Assembly: GCA_003139795.1 (NCBI GenBank)
Contig: PLGM01000293.1
Coordinates: 1-64,000, forward strand
Reading direction: 5' to 3'
Origin: Acidobacteriaceae bacterium
GTDB lineage: Bacteria > Acidobacteriota > Terriglobia > Terriglobales > Acidobacteriaceae
DNA length: 64,000 bases
Part shown: positions 1 through 8,657 of the stretch, piece after piece
How the letters are laid out: each line of letters begins with the position of its first letter
Numbering within the stretch: position 1 is the first letter of the stretch
Made by a program: the position numbers and the translations under genes
Notes under the pieces: generated by a model
What the model was told of the DNA's origin: nothing
The model's database searches: none
Seen by the model: the letters and a program-made list of their open reading frames with translations, nothing else

Positions 1-789
1 AGAACCTGGCACTGTCCAGGTGTCTAACAATGCAGTGCGAATATTGTCGCGGATAAAATTGAGTAGAATCACAGACCCGTAAAGCGGAGGCTTTTCATAG
101 TCATCCGAATTCCGCGACGAAGCGTGCGCCATGATTTCATAGGCCTGATAAGTTGGATAGTCAGGGTTATCGACGGAGAAAAGACCGCCCGTCGATGGGT
201 CTTGTTCAAGAGAACTTGGGATCCCCATCCTCTCGAACTTCTCAATCAGAGCTCGATGCAACTCGCCGGCAAGCAAGGCAAGGAAAAGAAACTCCAGAGC
301 CCCATGGGAAAGTGAATTCAGGTATTCGCCGAATACGGCAATTGGAGTTTTTTCGTCATATCCAGCCCGGTATGGTAATACAGAAAAACCGCTCCAACGC
401 CATTCAAATGTTAGATAGGAGAGATGCCAAGTTAAGCGGGCGGTATAGTGAGAAGCCAAGGTTGCAATTCGGTTAGCATAATGCTGATTGATCTCTCCTG
501 AAGGCGCGGAATCGCCAAACTCTGCTTTGAACCGTTCGCATTCCGTTTCGATCCGTTCCAGCGCTCTTTCGATCAAAACATCGTGGAGGGTCCGGATCCT
601 GGACTCAGCATCCGGATAGTTCGTCCAGCAAAAATGGCAAAACTGCAAATGTTCGTACGGAATATTTAAGAAGCCGGGCTCGCCTTGATAATAATCGGCA
701 AGTTTCCGTAGGTCTTCAGATTTGCAGATCAGCGCAATTTCGTTTCCAGCACCGTCGGGTTCTGTACATTCAAGCTCGTCGTCTTCCAC
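1..789 (-). CDS. Hypothetical protein, 3' end cut by window edge
   Basis: I read this open frame directly on the minus strand. The ORF track misses it because it begins with GTG and runs off the left edge without a stop. An AAGGAG ribosome binding site lies seven bases before the GTG, which fixes the start. The 263 visible codons give a soluble, acidic-to-neutral protein with no signal peptide and no membrane segment. Motifs such as HFCWTNYPD and a Leu/Ala-rich helix (FLFLALLAGELHRAL) are visible, but I do not recognise a family. Codon use is less GC-rich than in acnA next door, which could mean later acquisition. It points away from acnA's 3' end. That it is a gene is fairly sure; its function is unknown. 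Confidence 0.65.
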   Translation of the reverse strand, partial: MEDDELECTEPDGAGNEIALICKSEDLRKLADYYQGEPGFLNIPYEHLQFCHFCWTNYPDAESRIRTLHDVLIERALERIETECERFKAEFGDSAPSGEINQHYANRIATLASHYTARLTWHLSYLTFEWRWSGFSVLPYRAGYDEKTPIAVFGEYLNSLSHGALEFLFLALLAGELHRALIEKFERMGIPSSLEQDPSTGGLFSVDNPDYPTYQAYEIMAHASSRNSDDYEKPPLYGSVILLNFIRDNIRTALLDTWTVPGS

Positions 790-820
790 TCCGGTTCTCC
801 TTACAGTTCATGGATTGCTC

Positions 821-852
821 GGTGCCCCAAGTCTCGGCTTTGAGACCTGGAA
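821..852. repeat. Dispersed palindromic repeat, copy 1
   Basis: Shares the pattern GTGCCCC, then GTCTC, a short loop ending in TTT, then GAGACC and TGG with three other sites in this window. The arms CCAAGTCTC and GAGACCTGG pair with one mismatch. It lies in the gap between the partial gene and the acnA stop, where it could also fold in RNA. Confidence 0.7.
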
Positions 853-904
853 CAGCACGACCCTCCCGCGAGCGGCGAGCGAGCGTTTGCCCTGCCGCAG
901 GTGG

Positions 905-3820
905 TTACTTCGTCGCCAACTGCCGCAGCACATACTGCAGAATGCCCCCGTGCTCGAAGTAGAGGATTTCCTGCGGCGTATCGATGCGTATCCTGGCCTC
1001 GAACGTCTTTTTCTTCCCGTCTGCGGACGATGCCACCACCGCTACCGTGCGCCCGATCTCGAACTTCGAGTCCAGCAGCTCACGAAACCCGAAAATGTCA
1101 TAGGTCTCTTCGCCGGTAAGTCCGAGCGACTCCGCATTCTTGCCCGCCTCAAACTGCAACGGCAGAATGCCCATCCCCACCAGGTTCGACCGGTGAATCC
1201 GCTCGAAGCTCTCGGCGATCACCGCCCTCACCCCGAGCAGCTTCGGCCCCTTGGCCGCCCAGTCGCGCGACGACCCTGAGCCGTACTCTTTCCCTGCCAG
1301 AATAATCAAAGGCACGCCCCGCTCGGCGTACTTCACGCTGGCGTCGAAGATGGACATTCCCTCGCCCTCGGGCAGCAGCCGCGTAACGCCGCCCTCGGTC
1401 CCCGGCGCCAGCCTGTTCCTCAGCCGCACGTTGGCAAAGGTCCCGCGCACCATCACTTCGTGATTGCCGCGCCGCGACCCGTAGCTATTGAAGTCCGCCG
1501 GCTTCACCCCGTGCTCTACCAGATATTTTCCCGCCGGCCCGTTCGCTTTGATGTTGCCTGCCGGTGAGATGTGGTCGGTGGTCACCGAGTCACCCAGCAC
1601 CGCCAGCACCCGCGCCCTTGAGATTTCCGTCACCGGCGCGGGCGTCCTGGTAATCCCGTCGAAGTACGGAGCCTTGCGGATGTAGGTCGAGTCCGGCTCC
1701 CACTGGTACACATCGCCGGTCGGAAAGTTCAGCCCCTGCCAGTTCGTGTCGCCCAGGCTCACCGCCGCGTACTCCCGGCGGAAGCTCTCGCTGCTCAGCC
1801 CCCGCTCAATAGCCTCGGCCACCTCTGCCTGAGTAGGCCAAATGTCCTTGAGATAAACGGGCTGGCCTGCCTCATCGACGCCCAGCGGATCGGTCTCGAA
1901 GTTATGGCCGATCTTCCCGGCCAGCGCATACGCCACCACCAGCGGCGGGCTCATCAGGTAGTTGGCACGCACGTCCACGTTCACCCGGCCCTCGAAGTTG
2001 CGGTTGCCGCTCAGCACGCTCACCGCCACCAGCCCGTGTTCGTCGATGCTTTTCGAAACATCGGCGGGCAACGGTCCCGAGTTACCAATACAGGTGGTGC
2101 AGCCGTAGCCCACCACGTTGAAGCGCAGCTTTTCAAGGTAGGGCAGCAAACCGGCCTTGGCGTAGTAGTCGGTCACCACGCGCGAACCGGGCGCCAGAGA
2201 TGTCTTTACCCACGGCGGCACGGTCAGCCCCTTTTCGACTGCCTTCTTGGCCAGAATCCCCGCCGCTACCATGACGGAAGGATTGGAAGTGTTGGTGCAG
2301 CTGGTAATGGCCGCAATCACCACCGAGCCGTGATCGAGATACGTGTCCGGATCGACGCCGAATCGCTCCTTGACGGTCGTCGTCACCCTCAATGCACTGT
2401 CATCCTGAGCGACCGAAGCGCGAGCGGAAGGAGTCGAAGGACCTGCTGTTTCTTTTCCAACGCCCGCATCGGTCACCGCTCCACGCTGCCAGGCAGCCGC
2501 CGTGCGCGACCCCAGCGGCTTGGCCGTCGGCGCCAGCAGGCTGGGCAGTTGAAGCTGAAAACTGGCCGCCGCGTCCTTCAGCAGCACGCGGTCCTGCGGA
2601 CGCCTGGGTCCGGCCACGCTCGGTTCCACGGTGGCCAAATCCAGCGCCAGCGTCTGCGTGTACTCGGCCTCCGCCGAGCTGGCCGTGTGGAACAGATGCT
2701 GCTCCTTGTAGTAGGCCTCCACCAGCGCAATCTGCTCCTCGCTGCGCCCCGTGAGCCGCAAGTAACGCAGCGTCTCGGCGTCCACCGGGAAAATGCCGCA
2801 CGTGGCCCCATATTCCGGAGCCATATTGCTGATCGTCGCCCGATCGGCCAGCGGCAACTCCGCAACCCCGGGCCCGTAGAACTCCACAAATTTGCCCACC
2901 ACGCCCAGCTTGCGCAGCGCCTGGGTCACGGTCAGCACCAGATCGGTCGCCGTCGCGCCCTCCCGCAGCTTGCCGGTCAGCCTGTAGCCCACCACCTGCG
3001 GAACCAGCATGGAAACAGCCTGCCCCAGCATCGCCGCCTCGGCCTCGATGCCGCCCACGCCCCAGCCCAGCACGCCCAACCCGTTAATCATGGTGGTGTG
3101 CGAATCGGTGCCCACCACGGTATCAGGATAGGCGAACCGCTCTCGGGTTGGTCGCAGGTTGGCAAATTCGTTGCTCGGATAGCCAGTCAGTTCGGTCGGG
3201 AATTCTGGGGCGGCCAGTTGGTCCTGTTTCGCCTCTTCATCCTCCGTCGTAAACACCACGCGCGCAAGATATTCGAGATTCACCTGATGGCAGATACCCA
3301 TCCCCGGCGGAACCGCCGAGAAGTTGCGAAACGCCGTCTGTCCCCACTTCAAAAACGCATAGCGCTCCCGATTGCGCTGGAACTCCAGCAGCGTATTGGC
3401 ATCAAAAGCCCCGGCGGTGCCGAACTCATCCACCTGGACCGAATGGTCGATCACCAGTTCGGCCGGCACCAGCGGATTCACGCGCTCCGGGTCGCCGCCC
3501 AGCGTCCTGATGGCGTCGCGCATCGCGGCAAGATCCACCACTGCGGGCACGCCGGTAAAGTCCTGCATCAGCACCCGCGCCGGCATGTAGGCAATCTCCC
3601 GGCTGGGCTCGGCCTTGGCGTCCCAGTTGGCCAGAAACTCAATGTCCCCGGCCGTCACATTCACGCCATCCTCGCGGCGCAACAGGTTTTCAAGCAAAAT
3701 CTTCAGGCTGAAAGGCAGCTGGCTCAGGTTGAATCCGCGCGCTTCGAGGGCGGGAAGCCGATACATTGTGTAAGACCGATTGCCGGAGGTCAGCGTGCTC
3801 CGGCTGTCAAAGCTGTTCAT
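905..3820 (-). CDS. acnA: Aconitate hydratase AcnA
   Basis: Aconitase A converts citrate to isocitrate through cis-aconitate in the TCA cycle, using a 4Fe-4S cluster in the cytoplasm. The family is clear from the cluster motif SCTNTSNPS (first Cys near residue 508), the second cysteine pair in GYGCTTCIGNSGPL (about residue 572), the VGTDSHTT motif, and the C-terminal swivel domain with YGSGSSRDWAAKGP. At 971 residues it is longer than the usual 890-910. The surplus sits in the linker before the SCTNTS motif, where part of the DNA is a dispersed repeat (see the separate entry). The start is the ATG at 3820, preceded by an AAAGG-type site. The gene stands alone, with a 341-base gap upstream. 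Identity is very sure; whether the insertion disturbs activity is not known. Confidence 0.97.
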   Translation of the reverse strand: MNSFDSRSTLTSGNRSYTMYRLPALEARGFNLSQLPFSLKILLENLLRREDGVNVTAGDIEFLANWDAKAEPSREIAYMPARVLMQDFTGVPAVVDLAAMRDAIRTLGGDPERVNPLVPAELVIDHSVQVDEFGTAGAFDANTLLEFQRNRERYAFLKWGQTAFRNFSAVPPGMGICHQVNLEYLARVVFTTEDEEAKQDQLAAPEFPTELTGYPSNEFANLRPTRERFAYPDTVVGTDSHTTMINGLGVLGWGVGGIEAEAAMLGQAVSMLVPQVVGYRLTGKLREGATATDLVLTVTQALRKLGVVGKFVEFYGPGVAELPLADRATISNMAPEYGATCGIFPVDAETLRYLRLTGRSEEQIALVEAYYKEQHLFHTASSAEAEYTQTLALDLATVEPSVAGPRRPQDRVLLKDAAASFQLQLPSLLAPTAKPLGSRTAAAWQRGAVTDAGVGKETAGPSTPSARASVAQDDSALRVTTTVKERFGVDPDTYLDHGSVVIAAITSCTNTSNPSVMVAAGILAKKAVEKGLTVPPWVKTSLAPGSRVVTDYYAKAGLLPYLEKLRFNVVGYGCTTCIGNSGPLPADVSKSIDEHGLVAVSVLSGNRNFEGRVNVDVRANYLMSPPLVVAYALAGKIGHNFETDPLGVDEAGQPVYLKDIWPTQAEVAEAIERGLSSESFRREYAAVSLGDTNWQGLNFPTGDVYQWEPDSTYIRKAPYFDGITRTPAPVTEISRARVLAVLGDSVTTDHISPAGNIKANGPAGKYLVEHGVKPADFNSYGSRRGNHEVMVRGTFANVRLRNRLAPGTEGGVTRLLPEGEGMSIFDASVKYAERGVPLIILAGKEYGSGSSRDWAAKGPKLLGVRAVIAESFERIHRSNLVGMGILPLQFEAGKNAESLGLTGEETYDIFGFRELLDSKFEIGRTVAVVASSADGKKKTFEARIRIDTPQEILYFEHGGILQYVLRQLATK
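2398..2453. repeat. REP-like dispersed repeat captured in frame inside acnA
   Basis: The plus-strand sequence GTCATCCTGAGCG followed by GAGTCGAAGGACCTGCTGTTT has the form of a short interspersed repeat that I recall as common between genes in Acidobacteria and other phyla. Here it is inside the acnA reading frame and is translated on the minus strand as GPSTPSARASVAQDDS. No second copy was found in this window, so the family assignment rests on recall. Confidence 0.6.
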
Positions 3821-4161
3821 AACGGAACGACCTTTCTATCCGCGCACCCGCGGACGGATCTGAAGAAATCTCATTGCGAGCCTCCCAGCGACGGAGACTC
3901 GACCGGACACCTCGGCGCACAGTCCGAGGCCGTCCCGAAAAACTCTCAACAGAAAAGATTACTCAGAGGGGAGAACGCCGTCCACGGTCGGGCCGGCCGC
4001 GGTGAAAGCGCTTCAGCACCGGCGTCGATGAGATTCGGACTGCGGAACGGCTGAACATAGCAGACACTTGGATTTTAACGCGAAACTGCCAACCAGGGGA
4101 ACAGGGGGCAACGGCGCAGCCTGCGCCTTATTTCGATTACCATTGAAGACGAGGGCGCAGC
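3821..4161. other. Intergenic region upstream of acnA
   Basis: About 340 bases between the divergent acnA start and the small ORF at 4162. It must carry the acnA promoter, but I cannot point to a clear -35/-10 pair. No RNA gene or strong hairpin was recognised. Confidence 0.4.
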
Positions 4162-4374
4162 ATGGAGAAGAGATCGGCCAACCCCTTTCGCCGTGGCCTG
4201 GGAGGAAAGGACGACTTTATCGCCGAGCGGTTTGTGCCGGGCGAGCAGTACAAAGCCAGGCAGTTGGAAATGGCTCAGAAGTTGATTGCCTCGGGCGTGG
4301 ATCCCAAAGAAGTCGCAGAGATGTTCGCCGTTCCATTGGACCTGCTCGTTCCGGAAAGAGACGCTGAACTTTAA
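4162..4374 (+). CDS. Small hypothetical protein (70 aa)
   Basis: A 70-residue charged protein. Its second half (KLIASGVDPKEVAEMFAVPL) reads like a short helix-turn-helix-like helical pair, but this is too short to assign a family. The ATG at 4162 is preceded by GACGAGGG, a weak ribosome binding site. The overlapping 99-residue frame at 4068 has a poorer composition and is not preferred. No partner gene is adjacent; the next gene is a hydrolase about 190 bases downstream. It is plausibly real because codon positions and composition look coding, but it remains uncertain. Confidence 0.45.
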   Translation: MEKRSANPFRRGLGGKDDFIAERFVPGEQYKARQLEMAQKLIASGVDPKEVAEMFAVPLDLLVPERDAEL

Positions 4375-4436
4375 CTCTATATCGCGCTACTGTACACCAT
4401 GCCCCGAATGGCCCCGGCTATTTATCTGGATTCGAT

Positions 4437-4455
4437 CCACTCTACGTAAGAGTGG
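4437..4455. other. Short perfect stem-loop upstream of the hydrolase
   Basis: CCACTCT and AGAGTGG form a perfect 7-bp inverted repeat around the loop ACGTA. It lies about 110 bases before the hydrolase start and could be an operator or an mRNA hairpin. Confidence 0.35.
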
Positions 4456-4567
4456 GGCCGAGACCAAAGCCAACAGCCTTGGAGGCGAACCGGCCCAAGA
4501 CATGAGCTATCCTTACGAAAAGGGCAAGTGGGGCTGTGCTCAAATCAAAGACATGAGGAACCCTGGC

Positions 4568-5701
4568 ATGAACCTGTGCGCACGTTGGATTCACTTGACG
4601 GCGACCCTCTTGATCGGCGCCGTTGCCTATAGCCAAACCATGTCGCTCTCCCCGGCCAATCCCCCAGCGGCTGCTCAAGCGCCTGCTCACACTTGGCCCA
4701 CGGTCGATGGCGCCGTCGTGCTGGCAAACTTCCGCTTCGGCGCCGGAGAGACGCTGCCGCAACTCAAGCTGCACTACCTCACCCTCGGCACGCCCCACCG
4801 CAACGCCGCCGGCCACGTCGATAATGCCGTGCTCCTGCTCCATGGCACCGGCGGCAGTGCCCACTCGCTGTTGAACCCCCTGTTCTCGAATGTGCTCTTC
4901 GGCCCCGGCCAGCCGCTCGACATCACGAAGTATTTCCTCATCCTGCCCGACGACATCGGCCACGGCGAGAGTTCCAAGCCCTCCGACGGCCTCCACGCGC
5001 ACTTCCCCGCCTATGACTACGACGATATGGTGCGCAGCCAGCGCATGATGCTCGACGACATGAAGATCGACCATCTGCGCCTCATCCTCGGCACCTCAAT
5101 GGGCTGCATGGAGTCGTTCGTCTGGGGCGAGACCTACCCCGGCTTTGCCGATACATTGGCGCCGTTCGCCTGCCTGCCGGTCCAGATCGCCGGCCGCAAC
5201 CGCATGATGCGCTATATGGCCATCCAGGCCATCAAGCAGGACCCCGCATGGATGGAAGGCGAGTACAAGACAGAGCCCGTCCAAGGCCTGCGCAGCGCAA
5301 ACGAAATGCTCCTGGTGATGGGCTCCAGCCCGCTGCAGATGCAGAAGCAAGCGCCTACGCGCGAGCTGGCGGAGAAGTATGTGGACCAGTACCTGGCGCG
5401 CACTGTATCTGCCACCGATGCAAACGACCTGATCCTTTACGTCAACGCCAGCCGCAACTACGACCCCAGCCCGCACCTGGACCGGATCACCGTGCCGGTG
5501 CTGTGGATCAACTCCGCCGACGACTATATCAACCCGCCGGAGTTGGGTATTGCCGAAAAGATGGTCAAGCGCATGCCCAACGCGCGTTTCATTCTTCTTC
5601 CCATCTCCGACGCCACCCGGGGCCATGGAACCCATACAGCCGCCGCAGTATGGAAGGACTACCTGATCGAATTCCTGCGCGCCACAGAGCCCAAACCGTA
5701 G
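4568..5701 (+). CDS. Secreted alpha/beta hydrolase, MetX (homoserine acetyltransferase)-like
   Basis: An alpha/beta-hydrolase-fold protein of the homoserine O-acetyltransferase-like group. The oxyanion region reads LLLHGTGGS, the nucleophile elbow is GTSMGCMES, an acid residue is offered by NSADDYINPP, and a C-terminal His lies in GHGTHT. A hydrophobic N-terminus (LTATLLIGAVAYS) looks like a signal peptide, so it probably acts outside the cytoplasm. That is unlike biosynthetic MetX. I chose the ATG at 4568 because GAGGA stands eight bases upstream; the longer frame from 4286 has no such signal. It is followed by the ClC gene on the same strand after about 120 bases. The substrate cannot be told from sequence; a role in methionine synthesis is unlikely given the export signal. 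Confidence 0.85.
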   Translation: MNLCARWIHLTATLLIGAVAYSQTMSLSPANPPAAAQAPAHTWPTVDGAVVLANFRFGAGETLPQLKLHYLTLGTPHRNAAGHVDNAVLLLHGTGGSAHSLLNPLFSNVLFGPGQPLDITKYFLILPDDIGHGESSKPSDGLHAHFPAYDYDDMVRSQRMMLDDMKIDHLRLILGTSMGCMESFVWGETYPGFADTLAPFACLPVQIAGRNRMMRYMAIQAIKQDPAWMEGEYKTEPVQGLRSANEMLLVMGSSPLQMQKQAPTRELAEKYVDQYLARTVSATDANDLILYVNASRNYDPSPHLDRITVPVLWINSADDYINPPELGIAEKMVKRMPNARFILLPISDATRGHGTHTAAAVWKDYLIEFLRATEPKP

Positions 5702-5820
5702 CTCGACCGGGAATCTCCCGGATCCTTGCAATTGAACCCCGCGCCGGAGTCCCTGCAATCCCGATCGGCATTTCCGCACCGCAAGACCTCGCACTGCACT
5801 GCTTCTATACTGGTGTTGTG

Positions 5821-7272
5821 ATGCCTCCAACCAGCGAGGAACCGCCAAAGTCCAGCTATTGGGTCGGTTTCCAGGGTCTGTACTCGCGTTTTTACGCCTG
5901 GCTGCTACGCCGCATGCCAACAGAGCGGCAGCGCCTGCTGGCGGTCACCATCCTGGCCGGCGGGCTCTGCGGCCTGGCCGCCGTGGCCTTTCACCTGAGC
6001 ATCATGTGGTTCGAGACGCTATTCATCGACCGCGCCAACGCCGCCCCCGGCCACAGTTGGATCTGGTGGACCATCCTCTCCCCTGCCATCGGCGGCCTGG
6101 TTGCGGGTGTTGGGCTCACCTACTTTGCCCCCGCCGCAGCGGGTAGCGGAATTCCCCAGGTCAAGGTGGCCTACACCCTGCGTTACGGCCTGGTCACTGT
6201 TCGAGAGACGATCGGCAAGTTCATCCTCTGCGCCACCCAGATCGGCTCCGGCGCTTCGCTGGGCCTTGAAGGACCCACCGTGCAGGTCTGCGCAGGCGTC
6301 AGCAGCATGCTGGCCCGCATGGCCCGGCTCAGCCCCAAAAACTCTCGCCGCATGGCCTCGGTGGGCATGGCGGCCGGCATCGCCGCGGCCTTCAACGCCC
6401 CCATCGCCGCCGTCACGTTCACCCTCGAAGAGCTGGTCGGCGACCTGGACCAGACCATGCTCTCCGGCGTTATAGTCGCCGCCGCACTCGCCGCCGTCGT
6501 CGAGCACTCCGTCCTCGGTTCCACCCCCATCTTTCATGTGCAGGCCAACTACACGCTGAGCAAGGCCTCATCCCTCGTCTGGTACGCGCTTCTTGGCCTG
6601 CTGGCAGCCATTGTCTCGGTAGCCTTCACGGATTCGCTGCTCGGTCTGCGCGCCTGGTTCCAGCGGCTCTCGGCGGTGCCCCGCTGGGTCCAGCCGGCCA
6701 TCGGCGGCGCGGCCACGGGCGGGATGGCCGTAGCGGCGCTCGCCCTCTTCCATCTGAACGGCATCGCCGGCGATCCCTACAGGACCCTCACCATGGCTCT
6801 CACCGGCAAGATGACGGTGACTGCCATGGCCGTCTTTTGCCTGCTCAAACTCGCTGCCACGGTCAGCTCCTACTCCAGCGGCGGCTCGGGCGGCATTTTT
6901 GCCCCGGCGCTCTTCATGGGCGGCATGCTGGGCGGCGCGGTCGGCTACCTTGATGTCTCGGTCTTCCATCACCCCGCCGACTCCATCGGAGCCTTTGCCG
7001 TGGTCGGCATGGGCGCGGTCTTTGCCGGCATCGTCCGCGCCCCCATGACCTCTGTGCTCATCGTCTTCGAGATGACCGGCGGCTACGGCCTGGTGCTGCC
7101 GCTGATGATCGCCAACATGAGCGCCTTCGCCCTGGCCCGCTACTGGCGCCGCATCCCGGTCTACGATGCTCTTCTGGCGCAGGACGGCATCCACCTGCCC
7201 CACGGGAGCGGACCGTTTGACCCGCACGATAACGACTACCTACCCGTGATCGATGCCGAGGCAGCCCACTAG
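5821..7272 (+). CDS. ClC-family chloride channel/transporter
   Basis: A 483-residue polytopic membrane protein of the ClC family, which moves chloride across the inner membrane as a channel or in exchange for protons. The selectivity-filter motifs are GSGIPQVK, GLEGPTVQ (the GREGP motif with Arg replaced by Leu but the gating Glu kept) and GGSGGIFAPAL. The EE pair in FTLEEL, which includes the proton-path glutamate of antiporters such as E. coli ClcA, is retained. A Cl-/H+ antiporter is therefore possible. There is no C-terminal CBS domain. The longer frame from 5248 is read-through of the upstream hydrolase in another frame; the ATG at 5821 fits the family N-terminus. No Shine-Dalgarno sequence is visible, and a TATACT hexamer ends nine bases before the ATG. 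Confidence 0.93.
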   Translation: MPPTSEEPPKSSYWVGFQGLYSRFYAWLLRRMPTERQRLLAVTILAGGLCGLAAVAFHLSIMWFETLFIDRANAAPGHSWIWWTILSPAIGGLVAGVGLTYFAPAAAGSGIPQVKVAYTLRYGLVTVRETIGKFILCATQIGSGASLGLEGPTVQVCAGVSSMLARMARLSPKNSRRMASVGMAAGIAAAFNAPIAAVTFTLEELVGDLDQTMLSGVIVAAALAAVVEHSVLGSTPIFHVQANYTLSKASSLVWYALLGLLAAIVSVAFTDSLLGLRAWFQRLSAVPRWVQPAIGGAATGGMAVAALALFHLNGIAGDPYRTLTMALTGKMTVTAMAVFCLLKLAATVSSYSSGGSGGIFAPALFMGGMLGGAVGYLDVSVFHHPADSIGAFAVVGMGAVFAGIVRAPMTSVLIVFEMTGGYGLVLPLMIANMSAFALARYWRRIPVYDALLAQDGIHLPHGSGPFDPHDNDYLPVIDAEAAH

Positions 7273-7409
7273 CGCGTCTCCAATTCCCGTGCCCTTGCCA
7301 GCTGTGTGCAAGGTGGCGCAGTTCCACACCGGAGGAGGACAAGCCACTCTCTCGCAGCCCTCGCATTTCCTCGCCAGCTCGACTGAACGACAACTCCGCT
7401 GGCTTACCG

Positions 7410-8516
7410 CTACCGCGGCTCCATGTTGTAAAGGAAGAACGCCCGCAGCTCCAGGTACGGCCCGTGAAAATCCCTGGGCAGCGGCGGATAGTCTGACCCC
7501 GTCAGTGCTCCCCACGCCGCCCGATCCAGAGCTGTGTCGCCGGAGCGGCCCTCCAGCACCAGGCTCCCATCCATCAGCCGCCCGTTGGGCAGCACCTTGA
7601 ACCGAATCGCCACCATCCCCGACTTCAGAATTGGCGGATTCACTTCGTCGGGAATGAGCGGGTCCCAGGTGTGCTCCGTCTCCCAATGCCAGCGCTGCAG
7701 CCAGGACCGAAAATCCACGCCCTGCGTGTCCGACAAAACCTCGACGCCGCCTGAGCCGGCCCCAGGATGACGAGCCAATCCACCCCCTCCCAGGTTGCCC
7801 GCGCTGCCCGAGCCAGGAGCGCGCGAGGCGCCCTTCATCGCATCCCGTAGCTGGTCGGCCGGGTTTTGCGAACCCATGGCAAAGTTCGGCCGCGCCGGTA
7901 CCGCCGCCGGACGCGGCGCCTCCACCTGAGGCTGCTGGTTCGCCGGAATTGGTTGCGGAGCCGGAGGCTCTGCAGGAGCCGGCGTGGCTGGCTGCGGCGC
8001 TGGCGCCGGCGCGGGTGGCGGCGTGGCCCGGTTCAACGCCTCCAGCGTCTTCTTGTCGATCATGGGCTGATGTTCCGGAACCGGCTTGATGGTCGCCTTG
8101 GGCGGCACTTTCAGAAAAGCCTCCGGCGGCGAATCCAGATAGGTGAAATCCTTGTGCTGCTTGATCGCGTTCTGATCGACGACCTGCGGCACCTTGAATA
8201 CATACTTCGGAATCCATGTTACCGCCGAGAGCAGCGCCAGGTGAAACAGAATCGCAATCCAGAACCCCTCGCGCAACCGTGCCCAGCGCCGCTCGTCCTC
8301 GAGCTCGCTGATCATCTCCAGCAATTCGTGCGTGTCGTAGTCCACCCAGCGCGAACCCCGAGCCACCGGAGACGCAGGCTCGCGCGGTTCCCCGCCCTGA
8401 GCCGGACTGCCCCGCTCTGCGCTGCCGGTCTCCTGGCTCGTCTCCGCCGGCCCCTTGGGCTCGTTCACGTTGGTTGGCGCTTCGCTGGTGGGCATTCGTT
8501 TCTGAGGAGCCTCCAC
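7410..8516 (-). CDS. TonB-like energy-transducing protein
   Basis: Architecture is typical of TonB: a cytoplasmic N-terminal region, one membrane helix (FWIAILFHLALLSAVTW, near residues 86-102), a long Pro/Ala-rich periplasmic spacer (PPPAPAPAPQPATPAPAEPP), a Gly-rich stretch, and a C-terminal globular domain with VAIRFKVLPNGRLMDGSLVL. Such proteins couple the proton-motive force to outer-membrane transporters or related complexes. The N-terminal cytoplasmic segment of about 85 residues is longer than in classical TonB. No ExbB/ExbD genes are adjacent. The start is uncertain: GTG at 8516 gives 368 residues, and ATG at 8495 has GGAGG 14 bases upstream. It converges on the ClC gene. Confidence 0.8.
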   Translation of the reverse strand: MEAPQKRMPTSEAPTNVNEPKGPAETSQETGSAERGSPAQGGEPREPASPVARGSRWVDYDTHELLEMISELEDERRWARLREGFWIAILFHLALLSAVTWIPKYVFKVPQVVDQNAIKQHKDFTYLDSPPEAFLKVPPKATIKPVPEHQPMIDKKTLEALNRATPPPAPAPAPQPATPAPAEPPAPQPIPANQQPQVEAPRPAAVPARPNFAMGSQNPADQLRDAMKGASRAPGSGSAGNLGGGGLARHPGAGSGGVEVLSDTQGVDFRSWLQRWHWETEHTWDPLIPDEVNPPILKSGMVAIRFKVLPNGRLMDGSLVLEGRSGDTALDRAAWGALTGSDYPPLPRDFHGPYLELRAFFLYNMEPR

Positions 8517-8657
8517 GGGCGCGCCCGCGCCCTGCCGGCTCCCTTTCGAGTCCTTTCTATCTATTCTCTCATTCCACGGAAATCCGTGCGCTTGAGCCCC
8601 GCCCCGTACAATGTTACCTGACCATAAGACGGACTACCTGCCGGAAGGGGACCCTGT

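Noticed and set aside
1904-4054. 716-residue plus-strand ORF opposite acnA
   Set aside because: Antisense shadow of acnA; rich in His/Arg/Gln, with no ribosome site and no recognisable domain.
4286-4567. N-terminal extension of the hydrolase ORF
   Set aside because: It would place a signal peptide in mid-protein; a good ribosome site precedes the ATG at 4568.
6568-7227. 219-residue minus-strand ORF opposite the ClC gene
   Set aside because: Shadow with no membrane segments or motif; the ClC frame is unambiguous.
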